A DNA stretch of 64,000 bases from Cladopsammia gracilis (GCA_022457155.1 JAJGOT010000308.1:479501-543500); one strand, 5' to 3'. Numbered from the stretch's first letter, positions 19,173 through 30,508 are shown. The notes: generated from the sequence alone by a model not told the origin. Program-made: numbers and translations.

Positions 19173-21171
19173 CTTATCCGTTAATGGCTAAAAGCGTTAG
19201 GTGTCCGTTAGACATCCATTATAAAATTCCTGAAAACCGTTAAACGCTTTCACCAAACCGTTAGGCGTTAGTATTTAACCATTAGCACGAATAGCACATC
19301 TGTTAGGCATTAGTTTCTCACCGTTAGAGCGGATAGTGTGCCCCTTAGGCATTAGTATTGAACTGTTAGAACGAATACTGTAACCGTTAGCAAAGAATTA
19401 ACATCCGTTAGCTAAAGTTTGGCATTTGTTAGGACTAGCCTGAACGTTAGAATTCATCCCAGCACCCGTTCAAGAGGTGCTGGAAATGACTGTTATAGAG
19501 GTGATATTGCTCTTCGTTTGCTTTTCAATAGCTTTTGGCATTCAGTGACAGCAACCTTCACTTACTTTTTCCATGGTATAAATCTAGCATCCCAGCAATA
19601 CTCGTTGAAAGCGGAGCAAAGTTTCATCCAATAATCCATAAATATAAACAGTCTATGAAGAGTCACTTTCACTGATACGTTCATTATCGAACGGCAAAAT
19701 AATTCTTTCGAACGGCCGCCGTGAATGTCGAGTGGCTGAACGACAGACAGACTGGTGGTAATTCGTAGACTTCGCCAGCAGTCTGCGAGAAGAGAAAGTA
19801 ATAGTACTAGTCACGCTCGTTTTACCAATTATTTGAATCGAGCAAGGTTTTGACTTGAGGGCCAGAGAATGATAAACGTGATTTCTTTTATGAGACTGCA
19901 AAACATTAATTCTTTTTTCACTGCTCGCTCGCAGAATGTAAACAAGGGGCCTGGAGTCCCAAGTAGTCATGCAAAATTCATGTGTAAAATTCTTTCTGCA
20001 CTTCATGTTTACTTTTTGTTAAAATAAATCTTGAATGGAACTAAAAATTATAATCGAAATTACAGACGGTAGGGAATGTTTGGTAGCAGAAAAAAATGAA
20101 AACCTTTGAAGTTTGTTGTAGTTGTCGGTAAAAAAGGTGCTTGGCGGTCCCTTGGGAAAAGTGGTAAAAGTGCACCAAATTTGCATATGTCAAAATGGTA
20201 ATTTGAAACCTGAAAACACGCTGGCACAAACAGACTATTTGCTTCTAAAAAATTAATTCTCTGTTTTCTTTGTGGTTTTGCTCGCCAAATTAAGATTAAG
20301 CTTTTCCAAACTCTCAGCCTTCATTTCCAAGTATTCTACCGCAGGAGCAGATCCAGGATTTTTCTTAGGAGGGGGTGCACCTCTAAGGAATGACGTAACT
20401 GAAGGGTGACGTAAACAAGAATACTAGTTATATTAGAAAGATGCAGGTCATCTCAGGGGGGGTGTGCACCCCCTGCACCTCTCCCCTAGATCCGTCCCTG
20501 CACCGCGCTAAAACATCACAGAAAGTTTGGAGTGTCTTCGGGCTGGGAATAAACATAAGCCGCGTTTGGTTTCGCATTAGTGTTGCATCGATCCATCCAC
20601 GTGATCTCCATCTATTAGTGAGAAAAACATTCGTCGCTGGATTCTTGCTCGTTTTAAGAGTGGGACTGTTGTCTGGTTTGAATCTCGCTCGTGCCAAACA
20701 GATGTGAGATAACATTTCTGGGAAAGAAAAACTAGCTGTTTTATTATGGAAGATTATCCAGCGCAATTATTTCCTGAGTCGGCAAAATGTTTCCAAAGCT
20801 ATCGTGCTTTGAATATTTACTGTCGGTACAGTCTGATAAATAATTATTCTCAGAAGCCGTTCTTCTTCGAAACTATCGAGCTATCCGTTGGACAAATTTG
20901 CCGAAGCGTTGTTAAAACGCTTCAAGCTATCCGTTAGACGATTTTTCAATACCGTTAAATGCTTCAAGTTAACTGTTAGAACATACCATTAAATGCTTCA
21001 AGCTATCCGTTAGACGAATCAACAGAAGCGTTTAACGCTTCAAGCTATCCGTTAGAATGCTTTCCTCGACCGTTAGAACGCTTTGAAGGCCGTTAGCGAT
21101 CTGCATTAGCTGTTCGTTTTTAAACGTTTAACAGATAAGTGTTAGTGTACGTTTTCCTGTGTGAGGTCACA
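19141..21171. mobile_element. 2.03 kb terminal-inverted-repeat element with CCGTTAG arrays
   Basis: The left end TGTGACCTCACACGGGAAAA and the reverse-complemented right end TGTGACCTCACACAGGAAAA match over 43 bp with three differences. Next to each end lies an array of degenerate CCGTTAG-containing units (19176-19450 and 20875-21115). About ten exact CCGTTAG copies are seen, all on the + strand, so the arrays are direct while the termini are inverted. No transposase was recognised. A smaller inverted-repeat element is nested at 20341-20502. No clear target duplication was found. Confidence 0.8.
20341..20502. mobile_element. Nested MITE of about 160 bp
   Basis: The left end GCAGGAGCAGATCCAGGA and the reverse-complemented right end GCAGGGACGGATCTAGGG are similar, and the inner parts share GGGGGTGCAC. 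This layout (GGGACGGATCTAGG with G-rich and GTGCACC tracts) is a common short inverted-repeat element in animal genomes. Confidence 0.6.
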
Positions 21172-21632
21172 AATTGTCCAAAATTCAAGTCAGTTTATTG
21201 ATTTGACAAAGCAAATATCAAGTATTATGGGTTTCCTCAGCTGAGACAAGGCGTCCTCTGAATGTATGATCATCAGCCTTGGGGTTAAAAATAGTCATGA
21301 AACCAAAATAATGTCCATCATTTTTAACATTTTTTTACATTTTTTTTCTTCAATGCAATACAATATATGATATCACAACAAAATAGTTTCAGTTGATATC
21401 TTCAGTTTAGTGGACTCATGATCAGAATGTAAGATCTGTTTATGATAAAAATCATGACAGATAACTTATTGCTCTCCTACATACTTGCTTCTCCAACTGA
21501 ATGATGACCCATCAGGCCAAATAACAGATGGAATGAGAGATGAGTCCAAGTCAAGAATGGATTTTGATTGGAGGAGAACGAGCTACGTGATGCCTAAGGG
21601 AACACTGATGGTCTCATTTTGTTTCTTTTTAG
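21172..21632. other. ARMC9 intron, no gene seen
   Basis: AT-rich sequence without recognisable repeat or coding content. It ends in the 3' splice site TTTCTTTTTAG at 21632. Confidence 0.5.
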
Positions 21633-21723
21633 AATGGAATATTAGATCTCTTAACATCCCCAAGTGAAGTAGTAAGACAGTATTTGGCAAGGTTGTTCAA
21701 TGCCCTTGCATCTCTTTCAGCAG
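21633..21723 (+). CDS. ARMC9: ARMC9 orthologue, exon b
   Basis: 91 nt between AG (21631-21632) and GTAATT (21724). It starts in phase 0 and ends in phase 1. It encodes L-T-S-P-S-E-V-V-R-Q-Y-L-A-R-L-F-N-A, an armadillo-type helix segment strongly conserved in ARMC9. The reading frame joins exactly with the exons on both sides. Confidence 0.85.
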
Positions 21724-23045
21724 GTAATTGCAAAGTCATCAGTAATACAATACAGTACAATACAATTGTTTTATAGTGGAGCACCATATTGTTATAGAAA
21801 ATGTCCTGAAAATGGGTAAATTTGATTTTGAGGTGGTGTTTGTTTGCTTGTTCAATGAAATTTGTTGCCTCTCTTTTAACGTTCCAGAGAGATATATATG
21901 TCCTATATGAAACATTTGAGACAAGTGGTTTTATTGTGCTTTGGCTAAGCCCTCTGTTTCAACTTTTGCCATTAAGATGTTGGCCAAAGCGACTATCATT
22001 TTAGTGTCCATGACAGTTCCATGTTCAACCAACGCTTGACCAATATTCCACCAGCAGTTGACAGTTATTTCACCACTATGCAACCAACACTCAACCGATA
22101 ATCAACTGATAATAAAGTAATTTTTCATTGTCATAAACTGAAAACATTGTGTTGACCTGGCCTGGGCTACAGTAAGATTTTGGTCCGTTGTTTCATAATG
22201 GCTGCCGGTACTACAATCTTGCAGTGCAAACACTGATCTAGATAAAAAATGTGATGGTGAAACTTTGTTTGGATCAGATAGCCATACTCAAATAACCTAA
22301 TGAAATGTTTGATATACATCGTAAGCTGCAATATGATTATGGTTGGTACAGTGTAATTGACATTCACATATTACATGCATTTCAAATGCTCCTAAAGGAC
22401 AGGTACTTAACTTTGAGCTTCAATTATTAAGAAAAACCCATCAATGTCGTGCACATTTATCTTTGCTGTCATGGCATTTTCTGCAAGATCTACATAATTA
22501 TGAAATTGTCCTGAACTACATGGTAAAGTTTGGGCTACCAAATAGAAAACTGTGATTATGGTTTACATTATTTTGTCTGGAAATTAAGATTCTTGATGTT
22601 GATATTTCAGTTGAGTTTTCATTAAATTAAAGAAATAGAAAACAGCTGCCTTGTGTAACATAACCTGATGCAAACACTTGATTGAGTTGGGATAATTTAA
22701 AAGTACAAACTTTCAAGTTCTCACCACCTCCCTGTCATGTTTGCATCAGGTTAAGGCTAAGACAACAGATGTACAACAATGCATGCCAACCAATCTTAGT
22801 AAAATGTCCTGGAGTGACATGTGTCCTGTTATTATATTTCCAGCCTTGTAGGGCAAACAAATCATTCAACTCTTCTATTGTTATACCAAGAAATTGTTGT
22901 TGTTGCTTCATGTGAAACACTTTAGAGTTTTGTTTCCTTGAGTCCCTCAATGTTCTCCATGACAGGGGAGTTTCAGAGAAACAAAAGTCACTGTTGTCCT
23001 TGGTACCATTCATTTATTAATTGCTTTTTTTCACTTGTCTTGTAG
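21724..23045. other. ARMC9 intron, no gene seen
   Basis: AT-rich. The only structure noted is an inverted repeat, AACCTGATGCAAACA near 22667 and its reverse complement TGTTTGCATCAGGTT near 22739. It ends in a 3' splice site (CACTTGTCTTGTAG) at 23045. Confidence 0.5.
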
Positions 23046-23169
23046 GGCGCTCTTATTTAGCTCAAAACCCATCCCTTGTGTATGCCTTACTGTCAGCCCT
23101 AACAAAAGAGTCTAAAACATCTCTAATAAGTGAAAACATCCTGGGAGCCTTGCAGAAGCTTAGTTTAAG
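23046..23169 (+). CDS. ARMC9: ARMC9 orthologue, exon c
   Basis: 124 nt between AG (23044-23045) and GTAAAA (23170). It enters in phase 1 and leaves in phase 2. It encodes R-S-Y-L-A-Q-N-P-S-L-V and I-S-E-N-I-L-G-A-L-Q-K-L-S-L, the latter a conserved armadillo helix of ARMC9. Confidence 0.87.
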
Positions 23170-24208
23170 GTAAAATTGGAATCACTGTGTCCGATAACCC
23201 CTACATGTAGTTGGTCTTCCTGTCTTCCACACCATGTAGGCAAAGCGGGTAATGAACTGATTTTTTTGTTATTTGTAATTTGACAAAAGACCTTTTTTAG
23301 GGGGGATCTGCAGTTAATTCTCACAACAGAGCAACCTCCTTTATACAGCTGTATCTTGTGAATAAAATTATGCGAAGCATTGAACAAGATATGGTATCCG
23401 GTGGCAAATAATTTATGCTAATTTTCACTAGATTAATCGCTGAGATGTAAACGTTTTTTAATTGCTCAGTGTATGACATCATCCAGTTGTCTAGACAGTG
23501 TCATTTCACACAGTGCATATTGATATCATGCTAAGATCTGTTTTACTCTTCAATTCTTTGACTTCAAACTCAGTATGGAAAGTAAAAACTGATCTGCAGC
23601 AGACTTGAATGGATTTTGTAGCATTTACATGTAGGGGAAAATGTTGCTCGATCACTGTTATCACTCACTCACTCGGCTGTAAATCTTTGTTCACGGCAGT
23701 TGGTAATTCTTTTGTGTTTTACGTCATCCAGTTGTCTTGTTTTACACAATGCATATTTATGTCATATGCATTGTGTAAGATGTTTTTATGTCATAAATTG
23801 CATTTGAAGAACACAATCCTAATTTCGTGTTGGTTGTCCTGTGGTTTATGTCCAGTAAAATTTGAGATTTTTTGGTGACCGGTCTTCCAAATGGCCACCC
23901 CTATTTTTTTTCGGGGGCTCATTTCTGCCGGAAACTCCTTCGAATGCGTCTCCATAATCTGTGATTACTGCTAGTTTATATAATAAACTTGTTTACTGAA
24001 GTGATGCCACTAAAAGTCAAGTTAAGGATTATCAAAAGCTTGAAACTTAATTACAAAATATCAAGAACAACTAAAATTAACCTTACATTGTTTCGTATTC
24101 ACGAGATGACTCTTAGAGCCCTTAGATTATACTCTTCGTAAATTAAAAGCTTCAATTATGCCTGGAACGTTTATTAATAACTTTTAAGTGGTTTAAGTAG
24201 ATATTAGA
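23170..24208. other. ARMC9 intron with a short perfect palindrome
   Basis: No gene seen. TTACACAATGCATAT at 23742-23756 is followed after 7 nt by its exact reverse complement at 23764-23778. A related stretch (CATCATCCAGTTGTCT ... CAGTGCATATTGATATCAT) lies about 240 bp upstream near 23476. Confidence 0.6.
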
Positions 24209-25294
24209 TAATAATAAGGGCGGGCTTATCCAGATCCTAGTGAACAGGTGTCAGTTGTTTCTGGACACCAAATTGCATGTCTAATAAACAAAGTACCTGT
24301 TGTTGTTTTTTTCACATGGCAAATTTGTTTATTATACTAATAAAGCTGCTATTTTCCATTTATTATGTGGAAAAAAGTTTATTAGACATGCAACATTTGT
24401 TTATGTGACAGGAAATTTCTGAATAAAAACAAAAGATGCTAATTATGTTTTTGGTTTATTAACTGAAAGTGTCAAGAAAGTTTGCAAACAAGAATTTTCT
24501 ATGTTCAGCCGCCATTACGGAAAAAATATTCAGGTGAAAACAAAATAACTGTCGCATATTCTATGAAAAAATGTCTTTAATAGAATCAATGTCTGCTTAA
24601 TCTTTTCACTTAGCGGAAGTATGACAAATTTTGTTTTATAGACAGACATTTTACAAAACTACTTTGAGGTGCGATCAATGGGAGATTTTTTTGTATTTTA
24701 TTTATTTTTGTCTATATTACATTTGTAAGAAAACTAACATTTAAACACATTTAATAATAAGGGCGGGCTTATCCAGATCCTAGTGAACAGGTGTCAGTTG
24801 TTTCTGGACACCAAATTGCATGTCTAATAAACAAAGTACCTGTTGTTGTTTTTTTCACATGGCAAATTTGTTTATTATACTAATAAAGCTGCTATTTTCC
24901 ATTTATTATGTGGAAAAAAGTTTATTAGACATGCAACATTTGTTTATGTGACAGGAAATTTCTGAATAAAAACAAAAGATGCTAATTATGTTTTTGGTTT
25001 ATTAACTGAAAGTGTCAAGAAAGTTTGCAAACAAGAATTTTCTATGTTCAGCCGCCATTACGGAAAAAATATTCAGGTGAAAACAAAATAACTGTCGCAT
25101 ATTCTATGAAAAAATGTCTTTAATAGAATCAATGTCTGCTTAATCTTTTCACTTAGCGGAAGTATGACAAATTTTGTTTTATAGACAGACATTTTACAAA
25201 ACTACTTTGAGGTGCGATCAATGGGAGATTTTTTTGTATTTTATTTATTTTTGTCTATATTACATTTGTAAGAAAACTAACATTTAAACACATT
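24209..25294. repeat. Tandem duplication, two copies of 543 bp
   Basis: GGGCGGGCTTATCCAGATCC starts at 24218 and 24761, and the text of the two units appears identical by eye to the end of the second copy. Each unit contains a foldback: TGCATGTCTAATAAAC and its reverse complement GTTTATTAGACATGCA about 95 bp later. Identity suggests a recent event or an assembly artefact. Confidence 0.92.
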
Positions 25295-25299
25295 TACAC

Positions 25300-27362
25300 A
25301 ATCTAAGTACATGAAAGAGAAAGAAACTAAAAACACCAAAATGACAAATGTACGAAAAACTGCTTAAAGTAGTATAATTTATGATTAAAGCGGCTTGAGT
25401 TGAGATAAAAAATGACATATTTGGTGACAAAAATCTAAGAAGAAGTAAGAGCGATTAAGGGCTCCCACTTTTGATAGTGATAACTAAGGTTATTTCTCTC
25501 GCTCGCCATGGAGTATTCTATTTGGTATGTATTTTTAATTCGCTCGAGAAATAATTGTGGAGTTAAAATCTTGTTACTATGTTTACAGAAGTGGAGATAT
25601 TTGCTTTCCAAGGTAATATAGTTAATTAATTTGCTATTACTTTCTTGATTATCAATTCCAAAAATAACATCTCTAATTTCTAAATGTTTGGTAAGCTTTA
25701 ATTTATCTTTACATATCATTTCCACTTCATTCCAAAATAGTCTAACTCTTGGGCATTGGAAAAGAAAGTGTTCAAGAGTTTCGATATCTGTTTTGCACCA
25801 ATAGCACAAAGAAGATTCGACTTTTTTAAACTTGTAAAGCATGTCATTTGTATACATGATCCTATTTAATATTTTGTATTGAAATTCGCGCAGTTTAGTG
25901 CTCAAGGTTATTTGAATAGGTAAAAGGAATATAGCTTTCCTATTTAGTTGAAAACAATCAGTGTTATAGGTTTCTTCATATTTTTTGACTGATGTTGGAT
26001 TTTTTGCAATTTTCGAGACCAGAATGCGATACAGTGTTTTGGATTTAACCTTCTCCAGATTGTATTCATCGTTGTTTATGTAGAGATGAAAGGTTGTTGG
26101 GTTCAACTGTTGCGTATGAATTGATATTAAATTCCTATTTAAGTTTAAGATGTTGCGCCATGTTAGTGGAAACGTGTTGTATATACTAAATAATAGGAAG
26201 ACATCAACGGGGGAGATACTCAGGCTTCGCGATTCTCCTCCCAAGCTCTCCTGTAGTGTCGAAAAGGTCACCAACTTTATAGAAACCACATTCAGTTAGT
26301 CTTTTGCTTAAAACAGATTTGTTTTCGATACAAACATTCTTGTTATTCCACAAAACTTCATTTTTAATTTCTTCAAATGTGGACAGGTTATTCTCATTTA
26401 GAGAGGACCATGACATAAGACACTCCTTATAGAAATAGGGGACAGTAATCGAGAGCTTTTTATAGTCAAAATTGCAGTGAAAGAGAAATTTCCCTCCAAC
26501 GTTTTTTATTTATTTTTTTTTATTTTATTTTTTTTTATTATTATTCTGACCTTTCATTTACACAGTTACAATTTTACATTCACAAAATAGGTTAAAAGTG
26601 ATAACAATTCGATGTATTTAACAATCTTACACAGTTACCCTATTTTCAGCTTAAGAAATTAAACTAATTAAACTAAATGAACCATGCAAAATAAAAAAAA
26701 AAGACAAACAGGATAGAAGGCAAATCGGCTTAAGATTTTTAAATTATTAACCATTCCTTTTCATTTGAATATCCATTTCTTTTCAAAGAAGTTTTTCTTA
26801 TTTATTTTTCTTTCAATTTCATATTTGATAGCTATCTTGTTCTGATATCCAACGTTTTTTAGGTATGAATCCAAAAAAATTTTCCAGCCTGCTGGGTAAG
26901 GATCCAGATATCTTTTTATACACATAACTCTTTGTGTCATAATCATTGAATTAATATCAGGCATACTCAGGCCTCCTTTTTCTATTGGGTTTATCAGTGC
27001 CGCTCGTTTTACTTTGTCTTTACCTTTCCATACGAAGGAGAACAGAATTGAATTAAGTTTTTGTATTGAGTCTTTATCGCATGCAATAAGAGTCGCGCGG
27101 TAAAGAATTTTTGGGATAGCAAATGATTTAATGACTTGAATTCTGCCAATCAACGTGAGTCCTCTCCAGCTCCGTGTAGAAGTTCTTTGACAGACTTTTC
27201 GATGATTCAAAATTCTTTTTAATAAACAGTGCTTTGTCATTTGTGAAAAATACACCTAAAATTTTTGCAATATTTTTCATTTCTTCAACCCCCATGTCGT
27301 TGTGATGAAGCTCCATGTTGCCCAGTGGAAGGATTTCGATTTTCTCACGGTTCATGTTCAAT
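25300..27362 (-). mobile_element. Tx1/L1-like LINE, 5'-truncated, with nested LINE tail
   Basis: Minus strand. From 27361 the late palm of reverse transcriptase is read (M-N-R-E-K-I-E-I-L-P-L-G), then the thumb and connection (G-R-I-Q-V-I-K-S-F-A-I-P, V-W-K-G-K-D-K-V-K, K-G-G-L-S-M-P-D-I-N) to about 26860. After a nested insertion it continues 26495-26204 and 26289-25435, with the Cys motif L-C-Y-W-C-K-T-D-I-E-T-L-E-H-F. Frames change near 27190 and 26250. The 5' break is close to 27362, where unrelated sequence starts. The left (3') end meets the 543 bp duplication. Confidence 0.8.
26508..26848 (-). mobile_element. Nested LINE 3' tail with 12-13 bp target duplication
   Basis: CCAACGTTTTTT occurs at 26496-26507 and 26849-26860. 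Between the copies lies a minus-strand fragment whose A-rich end appears as a T-rich run at 26505-26540. It encodes only the last residues of a LINE ORF2 (I-K-Y-E-I-E-R-K-I-N ... K-K-W-I-F-K, stop near 26757), followed by a 3' UTR. Confidence 0.8.
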
Positions 27363-27732
27363 CCCGAGTATCTGCTCCTTCCAGCAAAGATCGCAACAAA
27401 ATCCCCGATCCAAGACCTTGAAAGATTACCCCGCTAAAGTACAGCAGGTTCCCTGAATATACATATGGATGCTCCGACCAGTCACCACAAGCTAACAGCT
27501 TTCTCCTTGATTTTGACAAATCAAAAACAGAGGCAATGCAATTCAAAATTATCAAAGCCGCGGGTGAGGATGATTTGCATCTCGAGCTTCTGAGCCGCTA
27601 CCCTTTGAAACTCACTGAAATGCCAGAAACCACAGCCTGGCTTGACAGGAGGTTGAAAGGCTTTTGCCCAATCTCCAAAAATAATTTAAAAGGTCAACGA
27701 CGCAAATTAAAATCTGTTTTTATATATACACC

Positions 27733-28690
27733 ATGGCAAATGCAGAAGAGCAAGCCACATTAACAAAGTCATGCAGATACTGGAGGCAAACCCAGATAGC
27801 TCCACACCATCAGTGGGGCCCATTAATCTTCCCTCCAACGACACTCCTGCTCAATACGAGAGGCTGGTGGTTCTGGTCTTGACGGGCAAATCAAAAGAAG
27901 CTATCGGGGTCCTGCTCACACACGACCAGGTTAAACGCCTCACATATAAGGAAGTTGAAAAATACTAAAGGTACAAGGCCTACAGGGCTACCAAGACAAC
28001 CTAAAACCTGGTCCATGGCTTTCTCATGGTTGTAAGCAAGGGGCTAATCATGGTCGTATCAATTGACGCATGGAAGCACTACAAAAAGACCTCCAGCAAG
28101 ATTACATTATCGACAAAGAATTGTCCTCCTTGGCTGGCAACCTTGCGATGCGATGCGGCCGAATGTTGGTGGTTGCCAGCACTGCTCTAAACGCAACAAA
28201 GCACATTACAATTAAAGTAAAAGAAAAATTTAACAAGATCCTGGCGCAAAATCTGCAGAGGAATCTGCCAAAGAATTTGTCGAAGAATTTGTAGAAGATT
28301 TTGACTAAGAATTTGTCTAAGAATTTGACTAAAGCTTTAACTGAAAAAAAATTTTTCTCCCTGGTCGGGTTGCTGCTGGCAAGAGATTGCCAGAATTCAA
28401 CAAACACACTCGCGAAGCAAATAAAAAGCAACAACAGCAAAAAGACTCCTGATGCCAATCCAGCTGCTGTTTCCAATGTTACCCCAGATAGCAACATCTC
28501 TAGCTACTACATTCTTGGGATTGGTGGCTTAATTGTCTCTGCTTTGGGGTGTACTACCAACATGAAGCCATTTCAGCTACGCTTGGGCGTAATAAAAAGA
28601 AAATGCGTCAGCGCAACCAGCAGAGGAGGAAAAGGAAACTACGATTATAGACTCACGGCTCATAATGTGCGACATGAATGTATGCTTTAA
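27733..28690 (+). pseudogene. Virus-like ORF with repeat-coded helix and C-terminal membrane segment, broken
   Basis: Starts at ATG 27733 (M-A-N-A-E-E-Q-A-T-L-T-K). The frame shifts near 27770, has a stop at 27966, and continues from about 28070 (L-Q-K-D-L-Q-Q-D-Y-I-I-D-K-E-L-S-S-L) with another stop at 28291. A tandem AAGAATTTG-type repeat at 28270-28335 encodes K-N-L-S/T units. Near the C-terminus there is one hydrophobic segment (Y-Y-I-L-G-I-G-G-L-I-V-S-A-L-G). Similar unnamed proteins occur beside polymerase genes in cnidarian virus-like elements, as far as I recall. Function is not known. Confidence 0.35.
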
Positions 28691-29183
28691 CAATCCTTTC
28701 ATGAACCCAACCAGATCCTCTTTCAGACCATGCCTCGATTCCCCCCTTTATTTTGTCAATGAAGCTGTTGTACACATTTTTTATTGTGTCAGTGTTGTTT
28801 CTGTTGAAAATCTCAATCTCATTTTTGAAATAGTGTTCCATTTGTTTCCTTCCTTTGTTTGGTCTTGTAATCGAAAACTTTATAACCATGCCGAATTGTA
28901 CTTTCACACTGCCATGGTTTTTTATTTCATTTTTGACCAAGTCATAAAATCTTGATTGTGTTTTTTTTACAAAAGTCAAAAGATTGGCTTCAAGTGGATA
29001 GTTTTGAGGAACATCCATTCTCCAAATATGGAGCCAGTCATTGAAATTGTTAACGATATCTATATAAGCAGGTCTTGCTATAACCTCTGGTTGGATAGGA
29101 GGTTGAAGACTTATGTTTTTCTCTTCAGAGATTTGATGATAAGCCATTTGCAACGCATCAAGTGAGGACCTTGCTGCTGCCAT
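28653..29183 (-). CDS. Protein-primed polymerase B N-terminal-like fragment
   Basis: Start ATG at 29183 (M-A-A-A-R-S-S-L-D-A-L-Q), chosen over the upstream in-frame start because family-like sequence begins here. The region with V-Q-F-G-M-V-I-K-F and, near the end, G-S-G-W-V-H-E-R-I-V-K-A-Y-I, then H-Y-E-P, resembles the segment that precedes the exonuclease of Polinton-type polymerases (S-G-W-x-x-x-x-I ... K-Y-x-P-L). It stops right after this motif at 28653, so all catalytic parts are missing. Confidence 0.45.
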   Translation of the reverse strand: MAAARSSLDALQMAYHQISEEKNISLQPPIQPEVIARPAYIDIVNNFNDWLHIWRMDVPQNYPLEANLLTFVKKTQSRFYDLVKNEIKNHGSVKVQFGMVIKFSITRPNKGRKQMEHYFKNEIEIFNRNNTDTIKNVYNSFIDKIKGGIEAWSERGSGWVHERIVKAYIHVAHYEP

Positions 29184-29339
29184 CGGGAATATATACAAGG
29201 AAAATATTTTTTCAATAAAAAACAAAATTGTTACCCAGTAATGATTTTGCAATAAAGCAATGCTTATAGCTCGTGGCTTTGAAGTACTCGCATGCACATG
29301 CCCACGCGACACTGAAATAATACTTGAGTGCACACACAT

Positions 29340-29457
29340 GTACACTGCCACTTCTGTCTACCCCCGTTTTACCTGTTTTAACCCCAAGGAACTGCTCCCG
29401 AACTTGTGAGGGAGCAGGTCCTCTTGGGATTAAAGGCGGGTAAAAGCGACAGTGTAC
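29340..29457. repeat. Long imperfect hairpin
   Basis: Left arm GTACACTGCCACTTCTGTC, CTACCCCCG, TAACCCCAAGGAACTGCTCCC pairs with the right arm GGGAGCAGGTCCTCTTGGGATTA, GGGTAAAAG, CAGTGTAC across a loop of about 10 nt. The stem covers about 50 bp per arm with small internal loops. Confidence 0.75.
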
Positions 29458-29590
29458 ATTTGTGTAAAGGCCATGATTTTTTTTACTAAATAATTTTCCA
29501 AATGATAAGCCCAAATCTAATTTCATAAATTTACCGCCATGTTGGAGAAACCAGCCATTCCCAAGTAAATTCGCAAAAAAAGACATTTTC

Positions 29591-30152
29591 TGGAGAACTT
29601 TGCTCCACTTGTTTTACATGTCTCTGATCCCTTTGAAGAATGAGGCATTATACAATAATGTACTATTATAATTCAATTGGATGCAAATAGGTTTAGCTGG
29701 AACATCTTGTCATTGTCCAGTTGGTGGGTAAAATTAAGGCGAATGTAAGCTTACGCAAAAAGTAAAACTTATTGACCGAGTGATTACATACCAAAACAAA
29801 CTGAAGAGGATGCTTTATGCTTATCATACTGGAGATCGATCCTGGACTAATGAAAAACCTGAGTATGTCAAGCGTGATTCTCTATCAGGGAACACACAAA
29901 CTTGCAAATCATGTTTAATTCATGTCATTATTATTTAGTCTGAGCCATGTACAACATTACTGTACTGTATTGTAATATGTCATGTAGTATATAATGCTAA
30001 ACATAATGACCCTAGATCAAACTGATTGCATAACACTTATTAATTTTTATGACAGAATAAAAATGCATACATGTAAATACATATATGTATTGTCATTGTA
30101 TGACTGTCACTGGTTTTATTTAAGTACACTATGGTAACTGTTTTTTTTTCAG
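29591..30152. other. ARMC9 intron, no gene seen
   Basis: AT-rich, no recognisable element. It ends in a strong polypyrimidine tract and AG (TTTTTTTTTCAG) at 30152. Confidence 0.5.
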
Positions 30153-30292
30153 ACGCCAAATGCAGTCAATCATGATTGAAGGAGACTTGATCCACTGGCT
30201 GTCACAGTTGTTGACAGATCATGATAACTTGTCAGACTACACTCTGGAATATTCTGTTGCATTACTCATGAACCTCTGTCTGCGCTCTGCTG
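30153..30292 (+). CDS. ARMC9: ARMC9 orthologue, exon d
   Basis: 140 nt between AG (30151-30152) and GTGAGT (30293). It enters in phase 2 and leaves in phase 1. It encodes L-S-D-Y-T-L-E-Y-S-V-A-L-L-M-N-L-C-L-R-S, the most conserved armadillo segment of ARMC9. The intron before it is 6983 nt and holds the tandem duplication, a LINE and a virus-like remnant. No following exon was recognised in the remaining 33.7 kb. Confidence 0.9.
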
Positions 30293-30508
30293 GTGAGTTT
30301 TCTGGTTTTGTGTCAAAGATAATGAACGGGGTTATGTGATATATTCCCCTGAAAAGAACGAAGAAAACCGATCTTGGTGGAAAATAATGTAAGCTTACGA
30401 AAAATGTCCCGAAATTTTGGTTGAATATGCGTCCAACAACATAACAGCATTTAACAGCGTATTCCTTATCTCCAACAAAATCAACAATAGAGTTGGAAAA
30501 TCGTGACT

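Larger units (their letters stand above)
27363..29190. mobile_element. Second virus-like (Polinton-type) remnant
   Basis: A block with its own coding style: degenerate + strand frames at 27390-28690 and a minus-strand gene at 29183-28653 that resembles the N-terminus of a protein-primed DNA polymerase B. The opposed genes converge near 28670. The termini are undefined. It is not a copy of the Polinton at 3411-17600. The grouping into one element is inference. Confidence 0.4.

Noticed and set aside
19653..20006. 117-codon minus-strand ORF in the CCGTTAG element
   Set aside because: No family features; composition typical of a chance frame.
28270..28335. CRISPR-like short repeats
   Set aside because: Units of about 9-15 bp without spacers in a coding context of an animal genome; a simple in-frame repeat.
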